NCBI RefSeq assembly: GCF_014697575.1
Contig: NZ_JACJSC010000003.1
Coordinates: forward strand, 186,001 to 250,000
Length of the DNA: 64,000 nt
DNA from: Planktothrix sp. FACHB-1365
GTDB lineage: Bacteria > Cyanobacteriota > Cyanobacteriia > Cyanobacteriales > Microcoleaceae
Direction of reading: 5' to 3'
Shown: positions 16,628-26,905 of the stretch, one piece after another
Position numbering within the stretch: position 1 is the stretch's first letter
Layout: every line of letters begins with the position of its first letter
Notes under the pieces: generated by a model
The model's database searches: none
What the model was told of the DNA's origin: nothing
The model's input: the letters and a program-made list of their open reading frames with translations, nothing else
Translations under genes and position numbers: made by a program

Positions 16628-17815
16628 TTACACCTTCACCCCATTAGAAAACTTAATTTTCAAATAATCGTCTTCCATTTTAGCCCCAGAAGGTTGCAAC
16701 ATAGCCAAAGTTTGGGGTAACACTAAATTCCGCCGATGATTCCCAATTCTAATATTAAGTTCATCTCCGGTTTTATTGAGTTGAATTTGTTCTTTAGGAA
16801 TACCGGGTAAATACAATTCCAACGTATATTCATTTTTATCCTCCACCACACGAACCGTATTTTCCTTATAGTAAACTTGGCTGGGATCTTCATCTTTATA
16901 TAACGTTTCTTTCAATCGTTCTAAAGCTTCAAGCCCACATAATTCCTGTGGAAATAACGGAACTTCCTTAACGGGTAAGGGAGTAAAATTATCATGAATT
17001 TCTTGACGATATTGTTGTTGATTTTCTTTCCATTTTTTGAAAAAGGGATCGGTAACTTCTTCAGGAATAATGCGATTAGCAATCACTAAATCCGTCGAAA
17101 CATTATACAAACTTAAATAGGCATGGGCGCGTAAAGATTCCTTAATCACCATTTTTTCAGGGTTCGTTACTAAACGCACCGAGGTTTGCGTATTATCCGT
17201 TAACACCTTTTCTAAGGCTTCAATTTTTTCATAAAAATCATAAGGCGCGTCCATCACTTCTTTATCAGGTAAAGAAAACCCCGTTAACGGTTTAAAAATC
17301 GGTTCAAATAGAGGACGCAACGCCACCGACATCCCTTGTAACGGTTTGTAAAATTTTCTCATATACCAACCGCCCACTTCGGGTAAACTTAATAATCTCA
17401 ACGCCGTTCCCGTTGGGGCAGAATCAATAATTAGGATCTCAAAATCTCCCTCATCATAATGGCGCTTCATCCGTACCAAGCCGAAAATTTCATCCATCCC
17501 CGGTAAAATGGCTAATTCTTCCGCCTGGACTCCATCGAGTCCTCGCGCCTGTAATACCTGACTAATATAGCGTTTCACCGCCCCCCAGTTGCCTTCAAGT
17601 TCCATCAAGGCGTCCAATTCAGCCCCCCAAAGGTTGGGTCGGACTTGACGGGGTTCGTGCCCTAACTCCATATCAAAGCTATCGGCGAGGGAGTGGGCGG
17701 GGTCGGTACTCAATACTAGGGTTTTATGCCCCAACTCCGCACAGCGTAAGCCTGTTGCAGCCGCAACGGAGGTTTTACCGACGCCACCTTTACCCGTCAT
17801 TAAAATTACGCGCAT
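16628..17815 (-). CDS. ArsA/Get3/TRC40-family ATPase with C-terminal Hsp20-like domain
   Basis: 395 residues. The N-terminal deviant Walker A is KGGVGKTS (9-16), followed by [12 protein letters not shown] (switch) and [14 protein letters not shown], all features of the ArsA/Get3 ATPase fold. The last ~90 residues ([35 protein letters not shown]) form an alpha-crystallin/Hsp20-like beta domain typical of the cyanobacterial and plastid forms. Get3 handles tail-anchored membrane proteins in eukaryotes, and the cyanobacterial homologue probably has a chaperone or targeting role, but arsenite-pump function cannot be excluded. No ars operon genes adjoin it. The start is the ATG at 17815. Confidence 0.88.
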   Translation of the reverse strand: MRVILMTGKGGVGKTSVAAATGLRCAELGHKTLVLSTDPAHSLADSFDMELGHEPRQVRPNLWGAELDALMELEGNWGAVKRYISQVLQARGLDGVQAEELAILPGMDEIFGLVRMKRHYDEGDFEILIIDSAPTGTALRLLSLPEVGGWYMRKFYKPLQGMSVALRPLFEPIFKPLTGFSLPDKEVMDAPYDFYEKIEALEKVLTDNTQTSVRLVTNPEKMVIKESLRAHAYLSLYNVSTDLVIANRIIPEEVTDPFFKKWKENQQQYRQEIHDNFTPLPVKEVPLFPQELCGLEALERLKETLYKDEDPSQVYYKENTVRVVEDKNEYTLELYLPGIPKEQIQLNKTGDELNIRIGNHRRNLVLPQTLAMLQPSGAKMEDDYLKIKFSNGVKV

Positions 17816-17853
17816 ACGATTTTAAACTTAAAATTAGTTTACATTCTTTAACT

Positions 17854-18240
17854 TTAGCGGGTTTTTAGCAAGAATAGCTGTTTCACTACGTCCAAGCGCG
17901 AACAGTCCCAATAGTCGATATGGCTTTCAATCAGGTTATTGGGGTTTAATTTGAGTTCACTCCGTCCAGGGATAGAAATTCTGGGTTTCCAGGGGAGGGG
18001 AGTTGTCCAACTCAGTGTCCAACGGGTTTCTATTAAATTCTCAGTTTGAGTAATACTATGTAAATCCAGTTGAATATCCCAAAACCAAGTTTTCATAAAT
18101 CCAATCATTTGTTGATAGCGTTTTAACCCATTAAATTGATTCATGGGGTCTTTAAAATAAACGTTATCAGCATAAATATCATAGCTTTGATTATCAGGAA
18201 ATTGTTGATAATCTTGTTTAATAATCTCAATAATATTCAT
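17854..18240 (-). CDS. DUF2358 family protein
   Basis: 128 residues from the ATG at 18240 (MNIIEIIKQDYQQFP). A longer frame to 18294 exists, but its first 18 codons are the translation of a palindromic repeat (18245-18273), so I reject it. The protein has the NTF2-like pattern of DUF2358: YADNVYFKDPMNQFNGLKRYQ, WFWDIQL, WTLSWTTPLPWKPRI and a C-terminal HIDYWDCSR. Members are found in cyanobacteria and plants; the function is unknown. It lies 38 bp upstream of get3 in the same direction and may share its transcript. Confidence 0.8.
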   Translation of the reverse strand: MNIIEIIKQDYQQFPDNQSYDIYADNVYFKDPMNQFNGLKRYQQMIGFMKTWFWDIQLDLHSITQTENLIETRWTLSWTTPLPWKPRISIPGRSELKLNPNNLIESHIDYWDCSRLDVVKQLFLLKTR

Positions 18241-18244
18241 AATC

Positions 18245-18273
18245 GTAGGGTGTGTAAGCGCAGCGCACGCACC
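18245..18273. repeat. imperfect palindrome, GTAGGGTG family
   Basis: It reads GTAGGGTGTGTAAGCG then CAGCGCACGCACC. The arms pair with mismatches. It is placed immediately 5' of the DUF2358 start codon, leaving only a few bases for a ribosome-binding site. Confidence 0.7.
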
Positions 18274-18626
18274 ATTTCTACAGTTTCCCATCAAACGGCG
18301 GACGCTGACTTTCTATTCAGAAACAGGAAAAAATTAATACCAATAATCAATTGTAGCTGAATCCATCAACTTGAGTGCGACACACGGACTAACCGTTAAC
18401 CTTCCTAGCGGTGAGGTCAGACATCAGTAACGATTCCGTTACACCCTATCTCAACTTTTGGTAAACTATTTTTAAGCCAATGTAAACAGTTGTTACTTGA
18501 GATTCGGTTCAAGCTGAACCTAAGACTCTGATTGTATCAATGGTTTACATGATTTTTACACCGGGTATCAACCCTCATATCTGGTTGTTTATTAACCGTC
18601 AACCGTCAACCCTCATTCGGAGTTTC
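18274..18626. other. intergenic region upstream of gcvP with small hairpins
   Basis: 353 bp. Two short inverted repeats can be seen: GTAACG-att-CCGTTAC near 18428 and GGTTCA-agc-TGAACC at 18506-18520. I looked for the tandem glycine-riboswitch core and did not find it. A frame upstream of gcvP (ATG at 18540) reads into a GTCAACC-type repeat and is unlikely to be coding. Confidence 0.4.
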
Positions 18627-21557
18627 ATGTTAGAGATTACTTCCCCAGCAAACACCCAGACTGAAACGATGTCATCTTCTGTGGCTACGGATAACGGAAA
18701 ATACCCACAAACTACGGGACAAGAGGGGTTTGTTCAACGACATTTAGGCCCCAATGTTGATGAAATTCAACAAATGTTAAAATTATTGGGGGTTTCTAGT
18801 TTAGAGGATTTAATTGATCAAACCATTCCCTCAACAATTCGCCTCAATCAAAGCTTAAAATTACCCGAAGCTTTAAGTGAATATGCAGCCCTAAACCAAT
18901 TAAAAGCGATCGCTTCTCAAAATAAAGTTTATCGTTCTTTTATTGGCATGGGTTATTCTGATTGTATCACACCCGGTGTGATTCAACGCAATATATTAGA
19001 AAACCCCGGTTGGTATACGGCTTATACTCCCTATCAAGCGGAAATTGCCCAAGGTCGTTTAGAAGCTTTACTGAATTTTCAAACCCTAATTATTGACTTA
19101 ACCGGATTAGAAATTGCGAATGCTTCTTTATTAGATGAAGCAACGGCGGCTGCGGAAGCCATGAGTTTGAGTTATGCGGTTTCTAAAACCAAAGCTAACA
19201 GCTTTTTTGTTTCTCAAGATTGTCATCCTCAAACCCTTGATGTCGTCAAAACCCGTGCAATTCCATTAGGCATTGATATTATTATTGGAGATCACCGCAC
19301 CTTTGATTTTAATACTCCAATTTTTGGCTGTTTGCTGCAATATCCAGCGAGTGATGGGTCAATTTATGACTATCGTAATTTTATTGAAACGGCCCATCAA
19401 CACAATGCTTTAGTTACAGTGGCGGCGGATATTTTAAGTTTAACGCTGTTAACTCCTCCGGGGGAATTCGGAGCAGATATTGCAGTCGGAAGTACCCAAC
19501 GCTTAGGCGTTCCCCTGGGTTATGGTGGCCCCCATGCAGCTTATTTTGCCACTAAAGAAGCCTATAAACGCAACGTTCCAGGGCGGATGGTCGGTATTTC
19601 TAAAGATTCTCAAGGAAACCCTGCTTTGCGGTTAGCTTTACAAACCCGTGAACAACATATTCGCCGTGATAAAGCCACCAGTAATATTTGTACAGCACAA
19701 GTATTATTAGCGGTGATTGCAAGTTTATATGCGGTCTATCATGGGCCGTCTGGACTTCAACAAATTGCCCAAACTATTCATCAATTAACTCTAACCTTAG
19801 CAGAAGGGTTAAAACGTTTAGGCTATTCAATGGGAACAGAACCCTTTTTTGATACGATTAAAGTAGAATTAGGGGAAAAATCCTTAACGGAAATTCTGTC
19901 AGCAGCCGAAGCGAAAGAAATTAACATCCGCATCATTGATGAGCATACAGTTGGGATTAGTTTAGATGAAACCACAACCCTGCAAGATGTGATTGATTTG
20001 TGGTCAATCTTTGCAGGGTCTGAGTTACCTTTTACCATTGAAGAGATGTTAAAAGCCTCAGATCATCTTACCCCCTTTACTCGTCAATCTGCCTATTTAA
20101 CCCATCCCGTTTTTAACAGTTACCATTCAGAAACGGAACTTTTGCGTTATATTCATCGCTTAGAAACCAAGGATTTATCGTTAAATACCTCAATGATTCC
20201 TTTGGGTTCCTGTACGATGAAATTAAACGCAACCGCCGAAATGATTCCGGTGACTTGGCCAGAATTTGGAAAACTTCATCCTTTCGCCCCAAAATCCCAA
20301 ACCCAAGGTTATCAAATTCTGTTTGAACAGTTAGAAAATTGGTTGGCTGAAATTACAGGATTTGCAGGGATTTCATTACAACCGAATGCGGGTTCTCAAG
20401 GAGAATATGCCGGATTATTAGTAATTCGTCAATATCATGAAAATCGAGGAGAACTTCACCGGAATATTTGTTTAATTCCTGAATCTGCTCATGGAACAAA
20501 CCCTGCTAGTGCTGTCATGTGCGGGTTTAAAGTTGTTCCGGTTGTCTGTGATAACCAAGGCAATATTGATATTGCTGACTTGCAAGCTAAAGCTGAAAAA
20601 CATCGAGATAATTTAGCGGTATTAATGATAACTTATCCCTCAACTCACGGTGTATTTGAAACCGGAATTCAAGAGATTTGTAATATCATTCATGCCAATG
20701 GTGGACAAGTTTATATGGATGGGGCAAATATGAACGCCCAAGTGGGGTTATGTCGTCCAGGGGATTTTGGGGCCGATGTCTGCCACCTAAACCTGCATAA
20801 AACCTTCTGTATTCCTCACGGGGGCGGTGGGCCAGGAATGGGGCCCATTGGAGTTGCGTCTCATTTGGTTCCCTTTCTTCCCGGTCATGCGGTGGTGAAA
20901 TTAGAAGGAAATAAACACATTGGGGCCGTTTCCGCCGCACCTTGGGGAAGTGCGAGTATTCTGGTGATTTCTTGGATGTATATTGCCATGATGGGGGCAA
21001 AAGGATTAACAGAAGCGACAAAAGTGGCAATTTTAAATGCTAATTATATTGCCCGTCGTTTAGATGAATATTACCCGATTTTGTACAAAGGAAATCAGGG
21101 ATTTGTTGCCCATGAATGTATTTTAGATTTGCGTTCTGTGAAGAAATCCGCAGCCATTGAAGTTGATGATATTGCCAAGCGTTTAATGGATTATGGATTT
21201 CATGCGCCAACGGTTTCTTGGCCTGTGGCAGGAACGATGATGGTAGAACCGACTGAAAGCGAATCTAAAGCAGAATTAGACCGATTTTGTGATGCTATGA
21301 TTGCCATTCGTCAGGAGATTTCTGAAATTGAATCTGGGGTTATGGATGCCACAAATAATGTGTTAAAAAATGCTCCCCATACCGCAGCATCATTAATTTG
21401 TGGTGAATGGAATCATCCCTATTCCCGTGAACAAGCAGCTTATCCTGCACCCTGGACAAAAGAGCATAAATTCTGGCCGTCTGTGGGACGCATTGATAAT
21501 GCTTTTGGCGATCGCAATTTCGTTTGTTCTTGTTTGCCCATGGACGCTTATCAATAA
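18627..21557 (+). CDS. gcvP: glycine dehydrogenase (aminomethyl-transferring), P-protein
   Basis: 976 residues from the ATG at 18627 ([10 protein letters not shown]), chosen because CGGAG lies about 8 bases upstream; the ATG at 18540 would add 29 residues unlike the family. GcvP is the PLP-dependent decarboxylase of the glycine cleavage system, central to photorespiratory glycine use in cyanobacteria. Visible family signatures are the opening [36 protein letters not shown], the [13 protein letters not shown]-type segment (here [13 protein letters not shown]) and the PLP-lysine motif [14 protein letters not shown] with Lys725. Both halves of the duplicated fold are present at full length. No gcvT or gcvH adjoins. 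Confidence 0.96.
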   Translation: MLEITSPANTQTETMSSSVATDNGKYPQTTGQEGFVQRHLGPNVDEIQQMLKLLGVSSLEDLIDQTIPSTIRLNQSLKLPEALSEYAALNQLKAIASQNKVYRSFIGMGYSDCITPGVIQRNILENPGWYTAYTPYQAEIAQGRLEALLNFQTLIIDLTGLEIANASLLDEATAAAEAMSLSYAVSKTKANSFFVSQDCHPQTLDVVKTRAIPLGIDIIIGDHRTFDFNTPIFGCLLQYPASDGSIYDYRNFIETAHQHNALVTVAADILSLTLLTPPGEFGADIAVGSTQRLGVPLGYGGPHAAYFATKEAYKRNVPGRMVGISKDSQGNPALRLALQTREQHIRRDKATSNICTAQVLLAVIASLYAVYHGPSGLQQIAQTIHQLTLTLAEGLKRLGYSMGTEPFFDTIKVELGEKSLTEILSAAEAKEINIRIIDEHTVGISLDETTTLQDVIDLWSIFAGSELPFTIEEMLKASDHLTPFTRQSAYLTHPVFNSYHSETELLRYIHRLETKDLSLNTSMIPLGSCTMKLNATAEMIPVTWPEFGKLHPFAPKSQTQGYQILFEQLENWLAEITGFAGISLQPNAGSQGEYAGLLVIRQYHENRGELHRNICLIPESAHGTNPASAVMCGFKVVPVVCDNQGNIDIADLQAKAEKHRDNLAVLMITYPSTHGVFETGIQEICNIIHANGGQVYMDGANMNAQVGLCRPGDFGADVCHLNLHKTFCIPHGGGGPGMGPIGVASHLVPFLPGHAVVKLEGNKHIGAVSAAPWGSASILVISWMYIAMMGAKGLTEATKVAILNANYIARRLDEYYPILYKGNQGFVAHECILDLRSVKKSAAIEVDDIAKRLMDYGFHAPTVSWPVAGTMMVEPTESESKAELDRFCDAMIAIRQEISEIESGVMDATNNVLKNAPHTAASLICGEWNHPYSREQAAYPAPWTKEHKFWPSVGRIDNAFGDRNFVCSCLPMDAYQ

Positions 21558-21692
21558 GGGAACAGTAAGCTGAGAATAGGGAACAGAAAATTATCATATT
21601 TTGGGGTTTCCTATTCTCCTTTATTAATATTAAATATCTAAAAATCCCAAATAAAAATTTATTTATAGAAATAGATATAAATCCGAACAATC

Positions 21693-21720
21693 GTAGGGGC
21701 GAGGCGCGCCTCGCCCCTAC
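21693..21720. repeat. 28-bp perfect palindrome (GTAGGGGCGAGG family)
   Basis: The arms GTAGGGGCGAGGCG and CGCCTCGCCCCTAC are exact reverse complements. It lies in the 273-bp spacer between gcvP and the MOSC gene. A closely related unit lies inside the gor coding sequence at 37958-37980. Confidence 0.88.
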
Positions 21721-21831
21721 ACACTTTTTAGGGTTAATAATTTTGATCATTATGAGTGTACAATTCATTTAGACTTACTATAGATGAGTAAGTCCTAAAA
21801 TAGCAATTAGATTATTATGGAGATCTGATTC

Positions 21832-22674
21832 ATGAATCTGCTAGAACTTTTTATCTATCCGATTAAATCCTGTGGCAGAATTGCCCTAAACCAAGCTGAA
21901 GTTACACTCAAAGGGTTAGCAGGGGATCGAGAATTTATGTGGGTTGATGAATCCGGTCAGTTTGTTACCCAGAGAACCTATCCCCAATTAACTAAAATTC
22001 AAGTTCAACGATTAGAGAATCAGATTGAATTATCTGTTGACGATCAAGAAATTGAACCCTTTAAACTTCAACCAACATTAACAGGAACTTCCAAAACGGT
22101 ACAAGTATGGCGGGATCAAACCGTTGCGATTGATCAAGGAGATGCTGTTGCAGATTGGTTACAATACGCTTTAAAACAAGATCAACAACCTTATTTTCGG
22201 TTAATGCGACAATCTCCTGATTTTATTCGACCTGTTGATCCAAATTATGCCGTTAATCCTAATAATCAAGTCAGTTTTGCCGATGGTTATCCTTGTTTAT
22301 TAACGAATACGGCTTCTTTAGCAGAATTGAATCGAAAACTCAAAGAAACCTATTCAACATCATCACCAGAAATTCCGATGAATCGATTTAGACCTAATAT
22401 CGTGATTGATACCAATCAACCTTTTATTGAAGATGATTGGAAAACAATTTTAATTGGAGAGGTTTATTTTGATTTAGTCAAACCTTGTAGCCGTTGTATT
22501 GTAACAACAACCAATCAAAAAAGTGGGGAACGCAATGAGTTAAAAGAACCATTGAAAACCTTAGCGACCTTTCGACAACAGCCACGCGGAGTCATGTTTG
22601 GTTTTAATATGATTCCTCGAAATACCGGAATAATTCAAGTCGGTGATTCTGTTAAGGTCGTTGAAACCCATTGA
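21832..22674 (+). CDS. MOSC domain protein with N-terminal MOSC beta-barrel (mARC-like)
   Basis: 280 residues. The N-terminal MOSC_N barrel (LLELFIYPIKSCGRIAL, GLAGDREFMWVDESGQFVTQR) is followed by the MOSC domain with FRPNIVID, the cysteine motif KPCSRCIVTTTN and GVMFGFNMIPRNTGIIQVGD. The family binds molybdenum cofactor through a conserved cysteine and includes the mARC-type reductases of N-hydroxylated compounds and the C-terminal part of Moco sulfurase. This protein lacks an aminotransferase domain, so it is the mARC/YcbX-like type. The ATG at 21832 has GGAG ten bases upstream. Confidence 0.88.
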   Translation: MNLLELFIYPIKSCGRIALNQAEVTLKGLAGDREFMWVDESGQFVTQRTYPQLTKIQVQRLENQIELSVDDQEIEPFKLQPTLTGTSKTVQVWRDQTVAIDQGDAVADWLQYALKQDQQPYFRLMRQSPDFIRPVDPNYAVNPNNQVSFADGYPCLLTNTASLAELNRKLKETYSTSSPEIPMNRFRPNIVIDTNQPFIEDDWKTILIGEVYFDLVKPCSRCIVTTTNQKSGERNELKEPLKTLATFRQQPRGVMFGFNMIPRNTGIIQVGDSVKVVETH

Positions 22675-22828
22675 CGCTTTCATCAATACCAGTCAGAAGA
22701 CCCACCTCAAAAGCGTTCCGCCTTGTTGGTGTTATAAACTTCACTTTTGTTACAAGCGCAAGTTAGAATTGCGGAGACTTAATTTGAGGAAAACCTTTGA
22801 AAGTCGGGAACTTTAAGCTAGATTCACC

Positions 22829-22857
22829 TTGAACTTATGGAAAAAATTTAGTAATAT
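22829..22857 (+). promoter_or_regulatory. sigma-70-type promoter of radC
   Basis: TTGAAC at 22829-22834 and TAATAT at 22852-22857, with an exact 17-bp spacer. The expected transcription start (about 22864) lies upstream of the preferred radC ATG at 22897. Confidence 0.65.
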
Positions 22858-22896
22858 TTAATACCATATATGTTGCGTTGGTGGGGTGCTGCCCAA

Positions 22897-23628
22897 ATGA
22901 CCTATAGCCTCAGAATTGCTGATTTGCCCAGTGATGAGCGTCCCCGTGAACGACTAATGGCCATTGGCTCCAGAAATTTAGCCACGGCTGAATTGATTGC
23001 AATTCTGTTGGGAACGGGTCAGGGAAAGGGAAAATTATCGGCGGTAGGTTTAGGACAATATGTGTTAAACCAGTTAAGTCAGCATCAACGAGATCCCTTG
23101 TCGGTACTACGGGATATTGGGGTTCACGAATTAACTCAAATTCATGGCATCGGGACGGCAAAAGCCACGACTATTTTAGCGGCGGTGGAATTAGGAAAAC
23201 GGGTTTTTCAGTCTAAACCGCCTGATTTAGCCATCATTGAAACTCCCCAAGCGGCGGCGGATGCGTTAAGTCATGATTTAATGTGGCAACCCCAGGAACG
23301 ATTTGCGGTGTTGTTGTTAGACGTGAAACATCGCCTTTTAGGAACTCAAGTGATTACCATTGGTAGTGCAACGGAAACTATCGCCCATCCCCGTGATATT
23401 TTTAGAGAAGTCTTGAAAAGTGGCGCAACACGGGCAATTTTGGCACATAATCATCCGTCGGGGAATGTAGAACCCAGTTCAGAAGATATTAATTTAACTC
23501 GTCAACTCTTGCAGGGGGCGCAATTTTTATCGATTCCACTTTTAGATCATATTATTTTAGGAAATGGTAATTTCCTAAGTTTGCGCTCTACAACTTCCTT
23601 ATGGGAAGAATATCCCCAAATGGAATAG
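22897..23628 (+). CDS. radC: RadC family (JAMM/MPN) protein
   Basis: 243 residues from the ATG at 22897 ([20 protein letters not shown]), the usual family start. An ATG at 22870 would add nine unusual residues within the predicted leader. It has the UPF0758 helix-hairpin-helix region ([27 protein letters not shown]) and the JAMM metal-binding motif [18 protein letters not shown]. Although called RadC, a direct DNA-repair role has not been confirmed for the family, and relatives occur near mobile elements. This copy looks chromosomal and intact, with its own promoter. Confidence 0.92.
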   Translation: MTYSLRIADLPSDERPRERLMAIGSRNLATAELIAILLGTGQGKGKLSAVGLGQYVLNQLSQHQRDPLSVLRDIGVHELTQIHGIGTAKATTILAAVELGKRVFQSKPPDLAIIETPQAAADALSHDLMWQPQERFAVLLLDVKHRLLGTQVITIGSATETIAHPRDIFREVLKSGATRAILAHNHPSGNVEPSSEDINLTRQLLQGAQFLSIPLLDHIILGNGNFLSLRSTTSLWEEYPQME

Positions 23629-23644
23629 TCTAAAAGAGTGTTTT

Positions 23645-24592
23645 TTAGGATTTAACGTGTTTAATTAACAATTGAGCGATCGCTTGTAATTGTTGTTTAT
23701 TAAACGTTTTCAAGAGAACTTTAACCACCTCTTTCGGATCAGCCGGAATTGTAATTTCTCCAGAGGCAGGTTTAGCGGCTGCTTTGGCTCCCGCTAAGGT
23801 TGATAACGCTGCACTCGGAGCAATTGTGTTTGCTTTTCCAGCTTGTAAGAGTTCGGCTCCTTGCTTTAACTCGTTAATAATGGGATTCGCTAAAACTTTA
23901 AAAGAATTTTTAGGATTAGCGATCGCACCATGAGCCGTTTTAACTAAGGTTTGCCAAGGTTCAATTCCGACTCCAATTTTCGTTAATCGAGCGCACAAAC
24001 CCGCCAATTGTTTACGAGATTCTGGAGATTCTGCTTGTTTAAATCCCTGCAACATCGGTTTAAGAACCGTCATAACTTGATTGACAGCATTAGCAACCCC
24101 AGGTGTTTCGGTCGCGGGTGCTGTTTGGGCTGTTGCTGCGGGTGCTTTACCACTCATCAAGCCTTTTAAGTTATTTTCCAACTTATCATAAAGGGGAAGG
24201 GACGCTTGTAGAATTTTCTCCCCCATTTCTTCTGAAAGTCCTGCTGGACTTGCCGCACGATCAATTAAATTCTTCAGCACTTCAAACCCTTTAGTATAGA
24301 GGGTTTGGGTTGTCGCATCAATTTTAAGTGGCGTGTCCTTCACCATCTTAAAACAATCTTCTAAGCGCTTGGACACCTTATTAATGCTGGTGAGACTGGG
24401 CATCTTGTCCATCAACATCGCGGCGGCTCCTTTAATGGAGTGGGCAGCCCGATAGATGGCCGTTACACGCTCCCGGTCAGCATCAGCCATAATTGCAGGT
24501 AGCTCTGTTAGCCCCGTTTGCAGGGTTTCAAGACGCTCCTCAGCTTCTTCCATGAAGATAGCAAAGATCTTTTGGTCTTGGTTTGTTGGCAC
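23645..24592 (-). CDS. histidine phosphotransfer (Hpt) domain protein
   Basis: 315 residues. The N-terminal ~110 residues are an Hpt helical bundle: FMEEAEERLETLQTGL and AIYRAAHSIKGAAAML with the phospho-accepting His51. The remainder is alanine- and lysine-rich with helices (VLKPMLQGFKQAESPESRKQLAGL) and ends in a short conserved-looking unit (EVVKVLLKTFNKQQLQAIAQLL). It probably relays phosphate in a multistep His-Asp system; no kinase or receiver gene is adjacent. It is convergent with radC, 16 bp apart. Confidence 0.85.
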   Translation of the reverse strand: MPTNQDQKIFAIFMEEAEERLETLQTGLTELPAIMADADRERVTAIYRAAHSIKGAAAMLMDKMPSLTSINKVSKRLEDCFKMVKDTPLKIDATTQTLYTKGFEVLKNLIDRAASPAGLSEEMGEKILQASLPLYDKLENNLKGLMSGKAPAATAQTAPATETPGVANAVNQVMTVLKPMLQGFKQAESPESRKQLAGLCARLTKIGVGIEPWQTLVKTAHGAIANPKNSFKVLANPIINELKQGAELLQAGKANTIAPSAALSTLAGAKAAAKPASGEITIPADPKEVVKVLLKTFNKQQLQAIAQLLIKHVKS

Positions 24593-24873
24593 AGCAGCCC
24601 TCCTAAACCCTTATCAGTTGAAACAGAGCGTGTTTTCATTGAGTCGTGTCGCCTCGCCCTGAGTTTTTGATGGCTGGGTAAAGACAGAGTTCACCCAGTG
24701 GCAACTCACTCCTGAATCTTAATTTAACCCAAGATTATCCCTTTTCTTCCTCAGCTAAGATTTTTTCTTCTATATTCATCAACTAACTCAGAATCAAAAC
24801 GGTATTGATTCTGGACTGTTGACTGTTGATAGCGAGCGAGGACATTCGTACTGCTTCCCCTGCTTCCCCTCTT

Positions 24874-26814
24874 CTACTGACCCGGAGTTTCTGAGGGAAT
24901 TTCTGAGGGTGGAACTTTTTCCAGATGAATTAACCCTTCCATCACCGATTTAACAATGGGTGCGGTAACAATTCCTCCGGCGCGACCTTCCAGGGGTTCA
25001 TCCACCACTGCGACCACAACATAACGGGGATGGTCAACACTTAAAATCCCAACAAAACTGGTAATTAAAGCATTCGAGGAATAGCCGCCATCAGGAGATG
25101 CTTTTTGAGCCGTCCCAGTTTTTCCCCCAATTCGATAGCCTTCAATTGCGGCTCTTGTCCCGGTTCCCCCTTCTTTAACCACACTTTCCATCATTTTTAA
25201 AACAGCATTGGCGGTTTCATCGGAAAACACTTGTTTGGGTTCAGGAAGGGGAAGTTTCCAATACAGTTGGCCTTTACTGTTATATAACCCTTGAACAACG
25301 TGGGGAGTTACGAGTTTACCGCCATTGGCTAAAAGGCTATGAAGTTGGGCTAACTGAATTGGAGTAATGGAAAAACCTTGGCCAAAAGCGGTTGTTGCGG
25401 GTTCAATGGGAGCGGAGACAAATTGTTCTTTTGTTTTTAGGGTACTAGCCGCCGCAAAGGGTAAATCAATTCCTAGGGTTGTTCCTAAACCTAAGCGTTT
25501 TAAGCCTTCATAAAACACCTCTGGCTCCAGGCGTTGCATAATCCTCACCATCCCCACGTTGCTAGAATATTTCACCACATCCGTAATATTAATGGCCCCT
25601 CTAGCAGCACCGTCAGCATTTTGAATCGGCCAGCCTCCGACTTGAATATTTCCTTCATCATTAATCACCGTATCCGCTTGAATGGCTCCGGCTTCTAAGG
25701 CTAAAGCGACGTTAATGGGTTTAAAGGTTGAACCGGGTTCATAAAGGTCTGTTAAAGCCCAATTTTTGAAGCGTTCTAAGTCAAATTTATAATATTGATT
25801 AGGATTATAAGACGGTTCATTGACAAGGGTTAAGACTGAGCCATCGCTGGCATCCATGACAATAACTGTTCCCCGTTTGGCTTTATATTCTTGAACATTT
25901 TTTTGCAGTGCTTTACGGGCAATTCGTTGTAAAGAAGTGTCAATGGTTAGCCGTAATTGTAAATCATCAACGGGAATAAATCCGGTGGCAATTTGTTCAG
26001 GAACCCAAGCCCCATTTGCTGCGCGTTGAAAGGACAAAGAGGGCATGGTACGCTCTAATAAACTTTCTTGACTGTATTCTATTCCCGCTTGACCTTTGCC
26101 TTCAGGATTAATATAACCCACGACATCGGCGGTAATATCCTGTTGCGGATAAAGTCGTTGACGATTTTCTAGCAATTCTAATCCATCAAACCCTAAATTT
26201 TGAATGCGGTTTGAGACTTCTTCAGGAATAAAATCTGCTACTTTAATCCCACTTGGTAAGGTACTAAACAGTTGAACAAGTTCGTTAGCATTGGGTGTCG
26301 TGAAGTCTTCTCTTACCAACACAGGAGCTAACTTTTCCGCAATTTCCGTTGGAGATTGTTTAAAAAGTTTAGGATGAGCATAAAGGGTATAAACTCGCCG
26401 ATCTAAAGCCAGAATATTTCCGTTTTTATCCGTAATGGGACGGCGAGGAACAAAAGGTAAAATTCGTTGTTCTTGTTGCGTTTTAGCTTTTTCTCTGAGA
26501 AAGGAAGAGTCTTGACCCATTTGTAAGCGAAATAAATTAAAAGCTAGGCCAAAAATTCCACCTAATATAATGAACCAAACTAATATTAAACGGCTGCGAT
26601 CGCATTTTCGAGGATAAGGTATGGAGATTCTTCCTGGCTTTGGAGACACAGTTGATGGCGCAACGGTCACGGTATTCCGTGATGTAGACTTTCGCCGTTG
26701 ACCCCCAACCGTAGATTTTTTCCGCCCCATAGCCGATTTATTATCCCCCCGTTGATGAGGAGAAGAAGCACGTCGTTGAGAACGAGACTTTGAGGAGTAG
26801 TCTGAAGAAGCCAT
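24874..26814 (-). CDS. ftsI: penicillin-binding protein 2 / FtsI-type septal transpeptidase
   Basis: About 646 residues from the ATG at 26814 (MASSDYSS). A longer frame from a TTG at 26901 would translate a G-rich octamer repeat (SPPVPPSPRPP) and is rejected. A basic cytoplasmic tail leads to one transmembrane helix (LILVWFIILGGIFGLAFNLF), then the PBP dimer domain and the transpeptidase with SxxK in EPGSTFKP, SxN in KYSSNVGM and KTG in IGGKTGTAQK. It acts in the periplasm to cross-link septal peptidoglycan. The preceding gene encodes an FtsL-sized membrane protein, as in division clusters. Confidence 0.93.
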   Translation of the reverse strand: MASSDYSSKSRSQRRASSPHQRGDNKSAMGRKKSTVGGQRRKSTSRNTVTVAPSTVSPKPGRISIPYPRKCDRSRLILVWFIILGGIFGLAFNLFRLQMGQDSSFLREKAKTQQEQRILPFVPRRPITDKNGNILALDRRVYTLYAHPKLFKQSPTEIAEKLAPVLVREDFTTPNANELVQLFSTLPSGIKVADFIPEEVSNRIQNLGFDGLELLENRQRLYPQQDITADVVGYINPEGKGQAGIEYSQESLLERTMPSLSFQRAANGAWVPEQIATGFIPVDDLQLRLTIDTSLQRIARKALQKNVQEYKAKRGTVIVMDASDGSVLTLVNEPSYNPNQYYKFDLERFKNWALTDLYEPGSTFKPINVALALEAGAIQADTVINDEGNIQVGGWPIQNADGAARGAINITDVVKYSSNVGMVRIMQRLEPEVFYEGLKRLGLGTTLGIDLPFAAASTLKTKEQFVSAPIEPATTAFGQGFSITPIQLAQLHSLLANGGKLVTPHVVQGLYNSKGQLYWKLPLPEPKQVFSDETANAVLKMMESVVKEGGTGTRAAIEGYRIGGKTGTAQKASPDGGYSSNALITSFVGILSVDHPRYVVVAVVDEPLEGRAGGIVTAPIVKSVMEGLIHLEKVPPSEIPSETPGQ

Positions 26815-26827
26815 AGAGTAGGAGACA

Positions 26828-26858
26828 GGGGGACGGGGGGACGGGGGGACGGGGGGGG
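26828..26858 (+). repeat. ACGGGGGG octamer array with G-quadruplex-forming pattern
   Basis: Four G runs of 5, 6, 6 and 8 bases are separated only by AC. It lies between the ftsI start codon and the upstream FtsL-like gene, on the template strand of the leftward transcript. It is a striking departure from the AT-rich surroundings. Confidence 0.85.
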
Positions 26859-26905
26859 AGAAAGAAATCAATCTGGTTATGGGTTTTGTATCAACGGTCA
26901 ACCCC

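Noticed and set aside
18241-18294. 18-codon extension of the DUF2358 protein
   Set aside because: It translates the GTAGGGTG palindrome; the ATG at 18240 gives the family start.
18361-18626. Glycine riboswitch upstream of gcvP
   Set aside because: I searched for the paired aptamer cores and found only small hairpins that do not fit the consensus.
23645-24592. Chemotaxis CheA kinase
   Set aside because: Only the Hpt domain is present; there is no dimerisation, ATPase or CheW-like domain.
26815-26901. 29-codon extension of FtsI
   Set aside because: It translates the G-rich octamer array from a weak TTG start; an ATG at 26814 begins the normal basic tail.
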